The notes under the pieces: model-generated
Seen by the model: the letters and a program-made list of their open reading frames with translations, nothing else
The model's database searches: none
Told to the model about the DNA's origin: nothing
Shown here: piece after piece, positions 14,943-22,773 of the stretch
Numbering within the stretch: position 1 is the stretch's first letter
Layout: each line of letters begins with the position of its first letter
Made by a program: the position numbers and the translations under genes
From: Alphaproteobacteria bacterium
Lineage (GTDB): Bacteria > Pseudomonadota > Alphaproteobacteria > Micropepsales > Micropepsaceae
NCBI GenBank assembly: GCA_017308375.1
Contig: JAFKEW010000066.1
Span: 1-41,455, forward strand
DNA: 41,455 nucleotides
Direction: 5' to 3'

Positions 14943-15833
14943 ATGAGCAAGCCTGATTCCGCTGCCCTTGCCGAGGCCAGAACGCCGATCGAAGAGGTGC
15001 TGCAGCTGCTCGATCTGGAAGCGATCGAGGTCAATATTTTCCGTGGTCTTTCGCCAAAGGACCGCACCCAGCGTGTGTTTGGCGGCCAGGTGCTGGGGCA
15101 GGCCCTGGTGGCGGCCTACCGCACGGTGGAAGGTCGCGTCTGCCACTCGCTGCACGCCTATTTCCTGCGCGGCGGCGACCCCAAGGTTCCGATCCTCTAT
15201 GAGGTGGACCGCAGCCGCGACGGCAAAAGTTTCACCGCCCGCCGCGTGGTCGCGATCCAGCATGGCCATCCGATTTTCACTCTTTCGGCCTCGTTTCAGG
15301 TGCCGGAAGACGGGCTTGAGCATCAGGTCCCGATGCCGGAGGCACCGCCGCCCGAAACCCTGCCGACGGAAGCGGAACAGCGCGCGAAGGTGATGCACCT
15401 GTTGCCGGAGGCGGTGCGCGCGTCCTTCACCAAGAACTGGCCGATCGAGATGCGCCATGTCGAGCCGGTGGCCTTCCTCAATCCGGAGAAGACGGCACCC
15501 CTGCAGCGGGTCTGGTTCCGGGCCACCGGCGCGTTGCCGGATGCGCTGGCGCTGCATCAATGCCTGCTGGCCTACGCCTCGGACATGACGCTGCTCGACA
15601 CCGCGTTGCGCCCGCACGGGATCGGCTGGTTCGATCACAAGGTGCAGATGGCCAGCCTCGATCACGCAATGTGGTTTCACCACCCGTTCCGGGCCGATGA
15701 ATGGCTGCTTTATGTGCAGGATTCGCCATCCGCATCGGGCGCCCGCGGGTTCAATCGCGGCGCGATCTATCGCAGGGATGGGGTTCTGGTGGCATCGGTG
15801 GTGCAGGAAGGCCTGATGCGGCCCCGGCCCTGA
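14943..15833 (+). CDS. tesB: Acyl-CoA thioesterase II
   Basis: A 296-residue double hot-dog protein that hydrolyses medium- and long-chain acyl-CoA. Landmarks are RVFGGQVLGQALVAAYRTV, the HSLHAYFLRGGD strand, the TLSASFQV strand, and the second-domain LAYASDMTLLDTALRPHG with its catalytic Asp and LDHAMWFHHPFRADEW. The C-terminus RGFNRGAIYRRDGVLVASVVQEGLMR is typical. GAG lies 8 nt upstream of ATG 14943; a promoter-like element suggests a nearly leaderless message. It is convergent with the tadE-like genes, 19 bp away, with no clear terminator between. Confidence 0.93.
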   Translation: MSKPDSAALAEARTPIEEVLQLLDLEAIEVNIFRGLSPKDRTQRVFGGQVLGQALVAAYRTVEGRVCHSLHAYFLRGGDPKVPILYEVDRSRDGKSFTARRVVAIQHGHPIFTLSASFQVPEDGLEHQVPMPEAPPPETLPTEAEQRAKVMHLLPEAVRASFTKNWPIEMRHVEPVAFLNPEKTAPLQRVWFRATGALPDALALHQCLLAYASDMTLLDTALRPHGIGWFDHKVQMASLDHAMWFHHPFRADEWLLYVQDSPSASGARGFNRGAIYRRDGVLVASVVQEGLMRPRP

Positions 15834-15852
15834 CAAAGCCAATAAACGGTGT

Positions 15853-16395
15853 TCAGCCGGTGATGCGTGTGATCGTCACCGCCCGGCGTGGCTTGGCGTA
15901 GAAGGTATCGGTCATCGGAATATCGCCGATGGCGGAGCCGGCCAGCGGGGGGACGAAATTATAGTGCACTTCCGCCAGGATCACGCTGCAGCCGGTCGCG
16001 GTGTTGCAGCCGGGCGGAAAAAGCCCATCCGGCACCGGAAGCGTGTCGCCGACCGCGTGGGCGCCGTTGCCGTTGGACGCATCGCTCCACAGCACCGTGC
16101 CGTCGCCGCCGATGCTGGTCAGCACAATGCTGGTGGCGGCCTGCGGGAACGGAACCATGATCGAATTGGCGGCGGTGAAAATGTCCGCCATGTCGGTATC
16201 GCTGACCCGGGTGGCCTGCGCGACCAGGTCTGCCGCACTGGATGCCACCGTGGTCACCTTCTGGTGACAGCTAAGCGCATTGCAGACTTCCACCGTGCCG
16301 AAGAACAGCCCGATCATCACCGGCGCGATCAGGGCGAATTCCACGGCTGCCATGCCGCCGTCCTGGCGGCGGAATCGTCGTATCGTTTTCAGCAT
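15853..16395 (-). CDS. tadF: TadE-like minor pilin, second of pair
   Basis: A 180-residue protein. The N-terminal MLKTIRRFRRQDGGMAAVEFALIAPVMIGLFFGTVEVCNAL has the TadE/TadF pseudopilin form: a basic leader, Gly14 before MAAVEF (Glu at +5), then one hydrophobic helix. The prepilin peptidase CpaA should cleave it for incorporation in or near the Flp pilus. The remainder is periplasmic, with a Cys pair in FPPGCNTATGCSVIL. It overlaps the preceding TadE gene by 7 bp. The TadF name is by position and size; sequence alone supports only TadE-like. Confidence 0.8.
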   Translation of the reverse strand: MLKTIRRFRRQDGGMAAVEFALIAPVMIGLFFGTVEVCNALSCHQKVTTVASSAADLVAQATRVSDTDMADIFTAANSIMVPFPQAATSIVLTSIGGDGTVLWSDASNGNGAHAVGDTLPVPDGLFPPGCNTATGCSVILAEVHYNFVPPLAGSAIGDIPMTDTFYAKPRRAVTITRITG

Positions 16396-16979
16396 AGCGC
16401 GTTGCTCACATGCTGCTGGTCGGGATAGGGCTCGTTGCGGAAAGCGGCTGCCGCCGTCATCAGGTACTGATCGCTCGGCATGTTGGACATCAGGGGCGCC
16501 ATCAGCGGCGTCATGATGGTCCAGGGATAAAAGGTGCGGAACAGAACCACACTGCAGGCGGTGGAGGTATTCACCGCCATATTGTTGGTGTTCAGGCTGC
16601 CGTCCGGGTTCAGCACGTCGGGATAGCTTGCCCCGCCGAAGCCGCCATAGACACGCAGATCGACTTTCAGATTGGCCTGGCAGGTTTGCAGGCTCATTAG
16701 TCCGGTCATCTCGCCGCAAACCGCGTCGGTCAGTTGGGATGCGGTGATGTCGCCTTTGAGCTGACCCGTGCGCACCATGCGCGCAGCATCGTTGGTGGCA
16801 TTGGTCAGCGCCGATTGCGCAAAGAAAATCACACCGGTTTCGATGATGCCGAACAGGAACAGGAAAAACGCCGGCGCGACCATGGCGAATTCCACCGCGG
16901 CCATCCCGGATCGTGAATTCTTCCGCATCCGCAGCCTTGTGCGGCGCAGACGCGAAGCAAGTACACCCAGCCCGAACAT
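16389..16979 (-). CDS. tadE: TadE-like minor pilin, first of pair
   Basis: About 196 residues. After a basic leader, SRSGMAAVEFAMVAPAFFLFLFGIIETGVIFFAQSAL gives the TadE signature: Gly before MAAVEF, Glu at +5, and a single membrane helix. The mature domain has four cysteines (VCGEM, LQTCQ, STACSVV, NALC at the very end). Starts at 16979 and at 16928 (MRKNSRSG) are both possible; neither has a strong ribosome-binding site, and the shorter leader is closer to typical length. It is transcribed away from tadG, with which it shares a ~290-bp intergenic region, and is coupled to the following tadE-like gene. Confidence 0.82.
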   Translation of the reverse strand: MFGLGVLASRLRRTRLRMRKNSRSGMAAVEFAMVAPAFFLFLFGIIETGVIFFAQSALTNATNDAARMVRTGQLKGDITASQLTDAVCGEMTGLMSLQTCQANLKVDLRVYGGFGGASYPDVLNPDGSLNTNNMAVNTSTACSVVLFRTFYPWTIMTPLMAPLMSNMPSDQYLMTAAAAFRNEPYPDQQHVSNALC

Positions 16980-17130
16980 GCTTTTCGCGCTTCTTATGCG
17001 ACTTCAGCGTGCATTCTATGCGCACAGATAGCCAAAAGAAGCGAAACGATGAACCGTGCTGAAGAAAGCGTTATCGTGTGCCGTTTACTGTTAAGATTTG
17101 TCGAAAAACACCCGCCTTCCCCTCATCATG

Positions 17131-17148
17131 CGTTTACGTTCGTTTACG
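17131..17148 (+). repeat. CGTTTACG direct repeat in the tadE-tadG intergenic region
   Basis: CGTTTACG occurs at 17131-17138 and again at 17141-17148, a 10-bp period that would place both copies on the same DNA face. It lies between the divergent tadE and tadG genes and could bind a regulator. This is inference from spacing only. No other feature is seen in this gap. Confidence 0.35.
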
Positions 17149-17267
17149 GGCGGGCGGTTAAAATGCGCGCCGATAACGCTTGAATAACCACGGCTCGCGA
17201 AAGCAGGGGTTTTTTTGCGGCGCCTTCCCGATACTTCCACGGACGACCAAAAGCGTTGGAGCTGGGG

Positions 17268-18962
17268 ATGGGTATCGGAACCGCCATAGGTTTTGTTCTT
17301 GGCCGCTTGCGCGCCTTTCCCAGCGCAAAAAGCGCCAATGTCGCGATGATTTTCGGTCTGGCGCTTGTTCCGCTGGTGCTTGCGGCGGGTGCGGGCCTCG
17401 ACATTTCGCGCGCGCTGGTGGTGCGTGCCCGCCTGGCAGAGGCGCTGGACGCAGCCGGTCTCGCGGTCGGCGCGACCAACGGACTGTCCCAAACTGAGAT
17501 GGAGACGCTGGCCCAGAAATATTTCAACGCCAACTATACGGCCGACAAGTCTTTCGGCACGCCCGCACCCCTGACGGTGGTGCCGGTGGGCCAGCAGATC
17601 AGCCTCTCGACCACGGTGCCTATGCCCACAGCCATCATGCGGATTGTCGGCATCGATCAGATGAATGTCGGCGCCACCTCGCAGGTCACCTGGGGCCAGA
17701 CCAAATTGTGGGTCGCGCTCGTACTCGACAATACCGGTTCGATGTGCGAGCCCGGCAGCCAGCCTTGCTCCGTTCCCATCTCCACCTCGAAAATGGCCGC
17801 GCTGAAGACGGCGACACATAATCTTCTCGGCATGCTGCAGAACGCCGCCACCAATCCGGGCGATGTGAAGGTGTCGATCGTGCCGTTCAGCAAGGACGTG
17901 AATATGGGCGCGTCCAATGTTGGCGCGGCCTGGGTCGACTGGACCGATTGGGAAGCCCCGCCGGCGAATTCCACACCGGGGTCCAGTATAGGGCCGGGTT
18001 CATCCTGCCCCTATGGCACCAGTACGTCGCCTTATGGCTATCGCTGCACCAATGGCGCCGCCAATGGCAGTTCCAGCACCAACACCATTCCGGCCAGCGG
18101 GCTGATCTGCCCCGGCGTGGACAATGGCCGCTACAATGACGGCCGTGGTGGCCATTATTACAATGGCTGCTGGAACAGCACGCCCACCAATACGAATACC
18201 AAGACCTGCACCCAGGTGGATAACAATTCGCAGACCTGCAACACGGTGACGGACAATACGGTGGGCTATACCGGCTCCACCAGTCCGGTTTCCAGCACGT
18301 CGTGCACCGGTTCGGGCCGGCGGCGAACCTGCACCACGACCACGGTGACCAAGTGGGCCAGCCGCTTCGATCACAGTTGGGTGGCGAACGATCATAGCAC
18401 CTGGACCGGCTGCATCATGGACCGCAACCAGGATTATGACACGCTGAATACCGCGCCCACCGCCACGGATACGAAATTCCCGGCCGAGAACTCGCAATAT
18501 TGTCCGCCCGGTACCATCACCGCGCTCGGTTATGACTGGGCCACCATGTCAAGCCAGGTCGATGCGATGACGGCGAACGGCAACACCAACCAGACCGTCG
18601 GCCTCGCCTGGGGCTGGCAGACATTGAGCGACAGCGATCCCTTCAACCCCGGTGCCGTGCCGGAGGATACGCGCCGCGTGGTCATCCTCCTGACGGACGG
18701 CGAGAACACGCAGAACCGCTGGACCAACACGGCCTCCACGATCGATGCACGCACCAGCGCGGCCTGCACCAACATCAAGAACGATCACATCACGCTTTAT
18801 TCGGTGCAGGTCGATACCAGCACCAATCCGCAGCAGTCGAGCATGCTGCAGAGTTGTGCCAGCGACCCCAGCAAATATTTCATGCTGACCAATGCGGACG
18901 AGATCGTGACCACCTTCAACCAGATCGGCACACAGATCACGGACCTTCGCGTTTCACTCTGA
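17268..18962 (+). CDS. tadG: TadG-like protein with von Willebrand factor A domain
   Basis: A 564-residue protein. The N-terminal membrane segment is ANVAMIFGLALVPLVLAAGAGLDISRAL (23-50), as in TadG proteins of Tad pilus loci. A VWA domain follows: the MIDAS motif DNTGS is at 154-158, and the later part resumes with RRVVILLTDGEN (Asp477). Between them, residues ~228-420 form a long Asn/Thr/Ser/Gly-rich insertion with about nine cysteines, predicted to be exposed. GGAG lies 6 nt before ATG 17268, which is preferred to a TTG 12 bp upstream. The protein is probably an envelope-anchored factor of the Tad apparatus or an adhesin-like tip component. Confidence 0.85.
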   Translation: MGIGTAIGFVLGRLRAFPSAKSANVAMIFGLALVPLVLAAGAGLDISRALVVRARLAEALDAAGLAVGATNGLSQTEMETLAQKYFNANYTADKSFGTPAPLTVVPVGQQISLSTTVPMPTAIMRIVGIDQMNVGATSQVTWGQTKLWVALVLDNTGSMCEPGSQPCSVPISTSKMAALKTATHNLLGMLQNAATNPGDVKVSIVPFSKDVNMGASNVGAAWVDWTDWEAPPANSTPGSSIGPGSSCPYGTSTSPYGYRCTNGAANGSSSTNTIPASGLICPGVDNGRYNDGRGGHYYNGCWNSTPTNTNTKTCTQVDNNSQTCNTVTDNTVGYTGSTSPVSSTSCTGSGRRRTCTTTTVTKWASRFDHSWVANDHSTWTGCIMDRNQDYDTLNTAPTATDTKFPAENSQYCPPGTITALGYDWATMSSQVDAMTANGNTNQTVGLAWGWQTLSDSDPFNPGAVPEDTRRVVILLTDGENTQNRWTNTASTIDARTSAACTNIKNDHITLYSVQVDTSTNPQQSSMLQSCASDPSKYFMLTNADEIVTTFNQIGTQITDLRVSL

Positions 18963-19077
18963 ACAGCTATCACGGGGCCGTCGTGTCCCCGAACTGGCCG
19001 CGCGCTTTCCCCTCTCCGCAAGGCGCGCGGCTTTCTTTTGCGCAAGTCTTTAAGGATTGCGCGTTAGGGTTTGCGGC

Positions 19078-19797
19078 ATGAGCAGCTTCGAAGCCCTTCT
19101 CGACAAGGCGCAAGGCCGCCTTCCGCCGGATCTGCGCCGCGGCGGCAAGGCGTATGATCTGTTCGCCGCCATGCCTCTGATCGTGTGGTACGGGTTTTCC
19201 ACGGTGGGGCGCTTCGGGGTGATTGCGGACGATCTTTCGCGCTTCGATCTCTCCCGGCCGGACCCGGCACTCGCCATCGATGTTCTGGCCAAGCTCAGCG
19301 GCACATTGCTGGCCCTGCTGTTCGTCGTGTTCCTGTTCACGCGGCGCCCGCCGGTGGCCGGTGCGCGCGGGTTCGGGCCGCGGCTTGCCGCGGTTCTCGG
19401 TGCCTATCTCAGTGTCGGCATCCTGTTTCTGCCGATGCGCGAGAATCCCATGTGGCTCAACTTCGTTTCGACCCTGGTTATTCTTGGCGGGGTTGGTTTC
19501 GCGGCGCTGTCGCTCAGCCATCTTGGCCGTTCGATCAGCCTGATGGCCGAAGCGCGCGCGCTTGTCACCACCGGGCCTTATGCGCGCATCCGTCATCCGC
19601 TCTACCTGGGGGAGCAGATCGCGATCTTCGGTCTTCTGCTGCAATATCTCTCGCCCGCCGCATTTCTGGTTGTGGCGGTCCAGTGCGCCTGCCAGTTCTA
19701 CCGCATGGGGTTCGAGGAACAGGTGCTGGAAGAAACCTTCCCGGACTACGCCGCCTATCGCGAACGGACCTGGCGGTTGTTGCCGGGCATTTATTGA
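19078..19797 (+). CDS. Isoprenylcysteine carboxyl methyltransferase (ICMT)-like membrane protein
   Basis: A 239-residue integral membrane protein with several hydrophobic helices (about 31-43, 72-88, 102-119, 127-147, 184-205). The C-terminal signature is GPYARIRHPLYLGEQ (166-180) and EEQVLEETFPDYAAYRERTWRLLPGIY (213-239), the SAM-binding hallmarks of the ICMT/phospholipid methyltransferase superfamily. The bacterial substrate is unknown; small lipids or isoprenoid thiols are possibilities. Its 3' end overlaps the convergent PAP2 gene by 7 bp. It sits inside the Tad region without an evident functional link. Confidence 0.8.
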   Translation: MSSFEALLDKAQGRLPPDLRRGGKAYDLFAAMPLIVWYGFSTVGRFGVIADDLSRFDLSRPDPALAIDVLAKLSGTLLALLFVVFLFTRRPPVAGARGFGPRLAAVLGAYLSVGILFLPMRENPMWLNFVSTLVILGGVGFAALSLSHLGRSISLMAEARALVTTGPYARIRHPLYLGEQIAIFGLLLQYLSPAAFLVVAVQCACQFYRMGFEEQVLEETFPDYAAYRERTWRLLPGIY

Positions 19798-20888
19798 TGC
19801 GCGGTTCTCGCCATCCACCGGCGCGCGATGTGGCCGGCCAGCCACCAGAACAACAGCGCCAATGCGATACCCGCAATTCCATCTGCTGCATAATGCCACG
19901 CGAGGTGGATGGAGCCGATCACAATGGCGAATGCAAACGCGCCAAGTGCAAGGCCCTGCTTGCGGTTGGTCGCGGCACCGAGAAGGGCCAGCAGAACCGC
20001 GATGGTTACATGCATGCTGGGCATCGCGGACACGCCGCTGATAGCGCCGCCACCCCGCACAAAGGATTGCCACAGTGAATCCTGCACGCCCAAAGACCAG
20101 ATCCAGTCCGCGCCGATGCCACGCAGATAGGCCATTTGCGCCGCATAAGGATCGGCGCCGAGATTCAGATGACCATAAAAGCACGGCCCTGCCGAGGAAA
20201 ACCACAGCGCCAGAAGCGATCCGCCCGCGAACCACGCAATCGCATAAGCCAAAAGAAATTGCAGCCGGACGGGAGAACGCTGTGATGAAAACCCCTGCCA
20301 CACCGTGCAGATAAGCACGACCAGAAACCAGCCGTCATAGATGATGTTGATCAGGACGGTTATCGCCGGATGCCCGAATACGGCCTGCAGCAACACCCAT
20401 GGTGCGTGGCCGAAGCCCAGATGTGTATCGACTTGCGTCAGCCATGCATCCCACGCGAAGGGGTTCATATAAGGAATGGCATTCTTGAAGGCGGTGAAAG
20501 CCAGCATCAGCGGCGTTAGTGTTGCCAGTGAATGCACGATGTTGCCCGGACGGTCTCCGGCTGAAAATCTCTCCTGCATGCGCCGCAACAACGTGGCGAG
20601 GACGGCATGGTTTTCATGCGCGCGATACATGCGCAGAAGTTCGTACAGGCTGATCAGGCCCACTGCGATGAGAGCGAACTGGAAAAAACCAGCGACCACC
20701 GTTACGCCCATGCGCAGATCGGGCGCGATGCCATAGATGAACAATATGCCGAACAGGATGGCATCGAACAGGACCGTACAAATGTATAGCGGGATGTGAT
20801 CGGGAAAGGTTCGCGCGATGCTCGCCGCAATGTGTGACGCAGGCCGCCGGACATCGATTTTTTCAGTGGCCTGAAATATCTCGGTCAT
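19791..20888 (-). CDS. PAP2-superfamily membrane phosphatase/transferase
   Basis: A 365-residue polytopic membrane protein. The PAP2 motifs SAMPSMHV (287-293 region) and HLAWHYAADG (328-337) contain the catalytic histidines, while the first PAP2 motif (KxxxxxxRP) is not obvious. This resembles the inositolphosphotransferase/Aur1-like branch, where the first motif is relaxed. It may dephosphorylate undecaprenyl pyrophosphate or phosphatidate, or transfer a phospho-head group. About eight hydrophobic segments are visible. It converges on the ICMT-like gene and starts ~50 bp from the end of the leftward secretin-domain gene, with which it could be co-transcribed. Confidence 0.75.
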   Translation of the reverse strand: MTEIFQATEKIDVRRPASHIAASIARTFPDHIPLYICTVLFDAILFGILFIYGIAPDLRMGVTVVAGFFQFALIAVGLISLYELLRMYRAHENHAVLATLLRRMQERFSAGDRPGNIVHSLATLTPLMLAFTAFKNAIPYMNPFAWDAWLTQVDTHLGFGHAPWVLLQAVFGHPAITVLINIIYDGWFLVVLICTVWQGFSSQRSPVRLQFLLAYAIAWFAGGSLLALWFSSAGPCFYGHLNLGADPYAAQMAYLRGIGADWIWSLGVQDSLWQSFVRGGGAISGVSAMPSMHVTIAVLLALLGAATNRKQGLALGAFAFAIVIGSIHLAWHYAADGIAGIALALLFWWLAGHIARRWMARTAHQ

Positions 20889-20940
20889 CGTGCATCACCC
20901 GCGCGCAATTGTGGGGCAGCAGGTGCCGGTATGGCATCTG

Positions 20941-21399
20941 CTACTGCGCGGACGCCGCCTTGATGCTCATGTCAGAATGGCTATTGATCTCTTCATGCAC
21001 GCCTTTGTGATAGTCAGTCACATCGCCCGGCATCGGCATGGCTTCGCAATGGGCGGCGGTGCAAGTGTAGCTGTATTGATTGGCACCGCGATTCAGTGTC
21101 ACGGCCCCCATGCGGCGGCCGAACACGGTGACGGGGTCGTTGACCACCGGTTTCCCCTCCGCATTCAGCGCAATCAGATTGGTGGTGCCGAAGGTCTTGC
21201 CCAGGACGAACACGCGCTTGGAATCAATCGTGGTGACATCGGCGATGGCCGGGTTGCCAAGATAGACCGCTGTGACCGGCTGTTTGAAGGTCACGATGCG
21301 CACCTCATCCATCGGAACCGCAATCCCTTCCGCAAACGCAGGCGTGGTGAACGCAGCGGCGGCTGCCAGAAAGCACAGGCCGGAAATGACAGGACGCAT
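20941..21399 (-). CDS. stand-alone pilus-secretin N-domain protein (CpaC N-terminal-like)
   Basis: A 152-residue exported protein: signal peptide (1-23, cleavage after AFA), then a domain matching the N-terminal domain of Tad secretins. Compare VYLGNPAIADVTTIDSKRVFVLGKTFGTTNLIALNAEGKPV here with the corresponding region of the CpaC encoded at 23641 (VLVSNPDIVDAVV ... GQTNAFFFDASG). The secretin channel is absent. The tail (CTAAHCEAMPMPGD, then a His- and Ser-containing segment) carries a Cys pair not seen in CpaC. GAGGG precedes the ATG at 21399. It probably acts in the periplasm on or beside the CpaC channel; its role is inferred. Confidence 0.75.
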   Translation of the reverse strand: MRPVISGLCFLAAAAAFTTPAFAEGIAVPMDEVRIVTFKQPVTAVYLGNPAIADVTTIDSKRVFVLGKTFGTTNLIALNAEGKPVVNDPVTVFGRRMGAVTLNRGANQYSYTCTAAHCEAMPMPGDVTDYHKGVHEEINSHSDMSIKAASAQ

Positions 21400-21445
21400 G
21401 GAACCCTCGCGCGATAGATCGAAGGCCACTTTAGGTCCTGGCCTG

Positions 21446-21460
21446 TAAAAGAACGCTTAA
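21446..21460 (-). promoter_or_regulatory. near-consensus CtrA-like box
   Basis: On the minus strand the sequence is TTAA-N7-TTTA, 7 of 8 positions of the CtrA consensus TTAA-N7-TTAA, 47 bp upstream of the secretin N-domain gene. One mismatch makes it weak alone; it is reported because related boxes lie at three other Tad promoters nearby. Confidence 0.35.
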
Positions 21461-21501
21461 GTTTCTCGGGTCCGGATACGATGCGGCGGTTGATCTATTT
21501 C

Positions 21502-21516
21502 TTAGGTGCGCGTTAA
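21502..21516 (+). promoter_or_regulatory. near-consensus CtrA-like box
   Basis: TTAG-N7-TTAA, 7 of 8 positions of the CtrA consensus, about 100 bp upstream of the small Flp-like gene at 21620. This is nearly the same distance as the perfect box is from flp. Confidence 0.4.
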
Positions 21517-21619
21517 TCCGATACGTTTAATTTTTACGGTTTCTCGCCGCGTGTATCGTAGCTTCGGTGCTTCGTTGACGTTCCCGGTGCGGCAGACCGG
21601 AATTGAAAAGGAGAAATCT

Positions 21620-21748
21620 GTGCGGCGATATCTCAGCGAAACCGGTGATGGTGAACCGCGCACGACAATGCTGGAATATGGCCTGACGGCTGCCCTGGTC
21701 GCCGTCGTGGTTGCAGCCCTGCTGCAGATCGCGGGTCTCCGGTTTTGA
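21620..21748 (+). CDS. 42-residue Flp-like pilin paralogue lacking Gly(-1)
   Basis: A GTG start at 21620 has GGAG 6 nt upstream. The 42-residue product aligns with the Flp pilin encoded at 21992 without gaps: Glu19-Tyr20 fall at the same positions, and LEYGLTAALVAVVVAALLQIAG matches the pilin helix. Where Flp has Gly14 before the cleavage site, this protein has Arg14. The C-terminal ~10 residues of Flp are absent. It may be a non-processed membrane peptide, a minor component or a decaying duplicate. The intact start signals and near-CtrA box argue that it is still expressed. Confidence 0.65.
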   Translation: MRRYLSETGDGEPRTTMLEYGLTAALVAVVVAALLQIAGLRF

Positions 21749-21880
21749 TCGATATCGCCTTGGCCCCCCGCAATACGCGAACATGGTAAAGAAGCGGTCA
21801 AGATTTACTTTGACGTTGCGCCGGGAAGGCCGGTTTTGTTTGAAAGCGGTACAGTTCGTGCCGTTTCCTGCCGGCCGCAT

Positions 21881-21895
21881 TTAAGCCGTCTTTAA
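21881..21895 (+). promoter_or_regulatory. perfect CtrA-type box upstream of flp
   Basis: TTAA-GCCGTCT-TTAA matches the CtrA consensus TTAA-N7-TTAA exactly, about 97 bp upstream of the flp ATG. It partly overlaps a hairpin, CCGTCT-TTAAG-AGACGG (21886-21902). In Caulobacter the pilin gene pilA is directly activated by CtrA, so cell-cycle control of flp is a reasonable inference here. Confidence 0.65.
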
Positions 21896-21991
21896 GAGAC
21901 GGGGCCTAATCTCGTGTGCATCCAGACCGCACGCCGGAGAAAGACGGCCACGGGAATGGATAACCAGGGTGTCACTCAAGTGGAGGTTTCC

Positions 21992-22153
21992 ATGACCAAT
22001 CTTGTTTCGCGTTTTGTGCGCGACGAGTCCGGCGCGACGGCTATCGAATACGGCCTGATCGCCGCACTGATTTCTGTCGTGATCATCGGTGTTCTGACCA
22101 CGATCGGCACGAGCCTGAGCGGCAAGTTCCAGAGCGTCGCGTCCGCGCTGTAA
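21992..22153 (+). CDS. flp: Flp-type pilin
   Basis: A 53-residue type IVb prepilin, the main subunit of the Tad pilus fibre. The leader MTNLVSRFVRDESG ends in Gly14, followed by ATAIEYGLIAALISVVIIGVL with the required Glu at +5 and Tyr at +6, and a short hydrophilic tail. GGAGG lies 6 nt before the ATG at 21992; in-frame codons upstream are not needed. A strong terminator 30 bp downstream should give a short abundant message separate from the cpa operon. The upstream CtrA-type box suggests cell-cycle control. Confidence 0.95.
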   Translation: MTNLVSRFVRDESGATAIEYGLIAALISVVIIGVLTTIGTSLSGKFQSVASAL

Positions 22154-22181
22154 TCCGCGTTCGCGTACAGACGTATCGCAG

Positions 22182-22203
22182 CGGCCGCCCGAAAGGGCGG
22201 CCG
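22182..22203 (+). terminator. rho-independent terminator of flp
   Basis: The stem CGGCCGCCC / GGGCGGCCG (9 bp, perfect) has a GAAA loop and is followed by TTT, 30 bp after the flp stop. It would separate high pilin expression from the downstream assembly genes. Confidence 0.85.
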
Positions 22204-22243
22204 TTTGCATATTTGGTTTACCGGTTCGTGCCATGCTGGCCGC

Positions 22244-22753
22244 ATGATCATGGCCTTCATTCCGTTCGCGTTTCTGCTCGCGCTGCTTGTCGTCGCGGCG
22301 GCCTGGGATGTTGCGAGCTTCACCATCCCCAACACATTGCAGCTTGGCTTGGTGCTGGCCTTCATCGCCTTCGCACTTCTGGCTCCGTTGCCACTTTCCG
22401 TTGTGGGCATGCATGTTCTGGCAGGGCTTACTGCCCTTGCGCTTGGCTTCACTTTGTTCGCCCTCGGTTATGTCGGCGGCGGCGATGCAAAACTTCTGGC
22501 TGCGGTTGCACTCTGGCTCGGGTTCGGTGATTTGCCGGCCTATGTGCTGGTTGCCTGCGTCTTCGGCGGCGCGCTTTCGCTCGGCATTCTCATGATGCGC
22601 AAATGGCCGCTGCCGGCTCCCTTGGCGCGGCAGAACTGGTTGTTGCGCCTGCATGATCCGAAAGCGGGTGTGCCTTATGGTGTCGCCCTTGCCGCCGGTC
22701 TCTTTGTTATTCTTCCGCAGACGGACGTTTATCTGCGCGTGTTCGCCGGCTAA
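22244..22753 (+). CDS. cpaA: CpaA/TadV prepilin peptidase (A24 family)
   Basis: About 169 residues, an inner-membrane aspartic protease that cleaves the leader of Flp and the TadE-like pseudopilins. Two catalytic aspartates are visible: AAWDVASFTIPN (first loop) and GYVGGGDAKLLAA (the GxGD motif). It lacks the N-terminal methylase domain of PilD, as usual for CpaA/TadV. At least five hydrophobic helices are apparent. Starts at 22244 and 22250 are equally possible. It is the first gene after the flp terminator. Confidence 0.92.
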   Translation: MIMAFIPFAFLLALLVVAAAWDVASFTIPNTLQLGLVLAFIAFALLAPLPLSVVGMHVLAGLTALALGFTLFALGYVGGGDAKLLAAVALWLGFGDLPAYVLVACVFGGALSLGILMMRKWPLPAPLARQNWLLRLHDPKAGVPYGVALAAGLFVILPQTDVYLRVFAG

Positions 22754-22773
22754 TGCAATTGCGCAGGCTTCTG

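Noticed and set aside
16396..17025. N-terminal extension of the second tadE-like gene in its own frame
   Set aside because: This stretch overlaps the first tadE-like gene in another frame. The clear prepilin leader begins at 16395.
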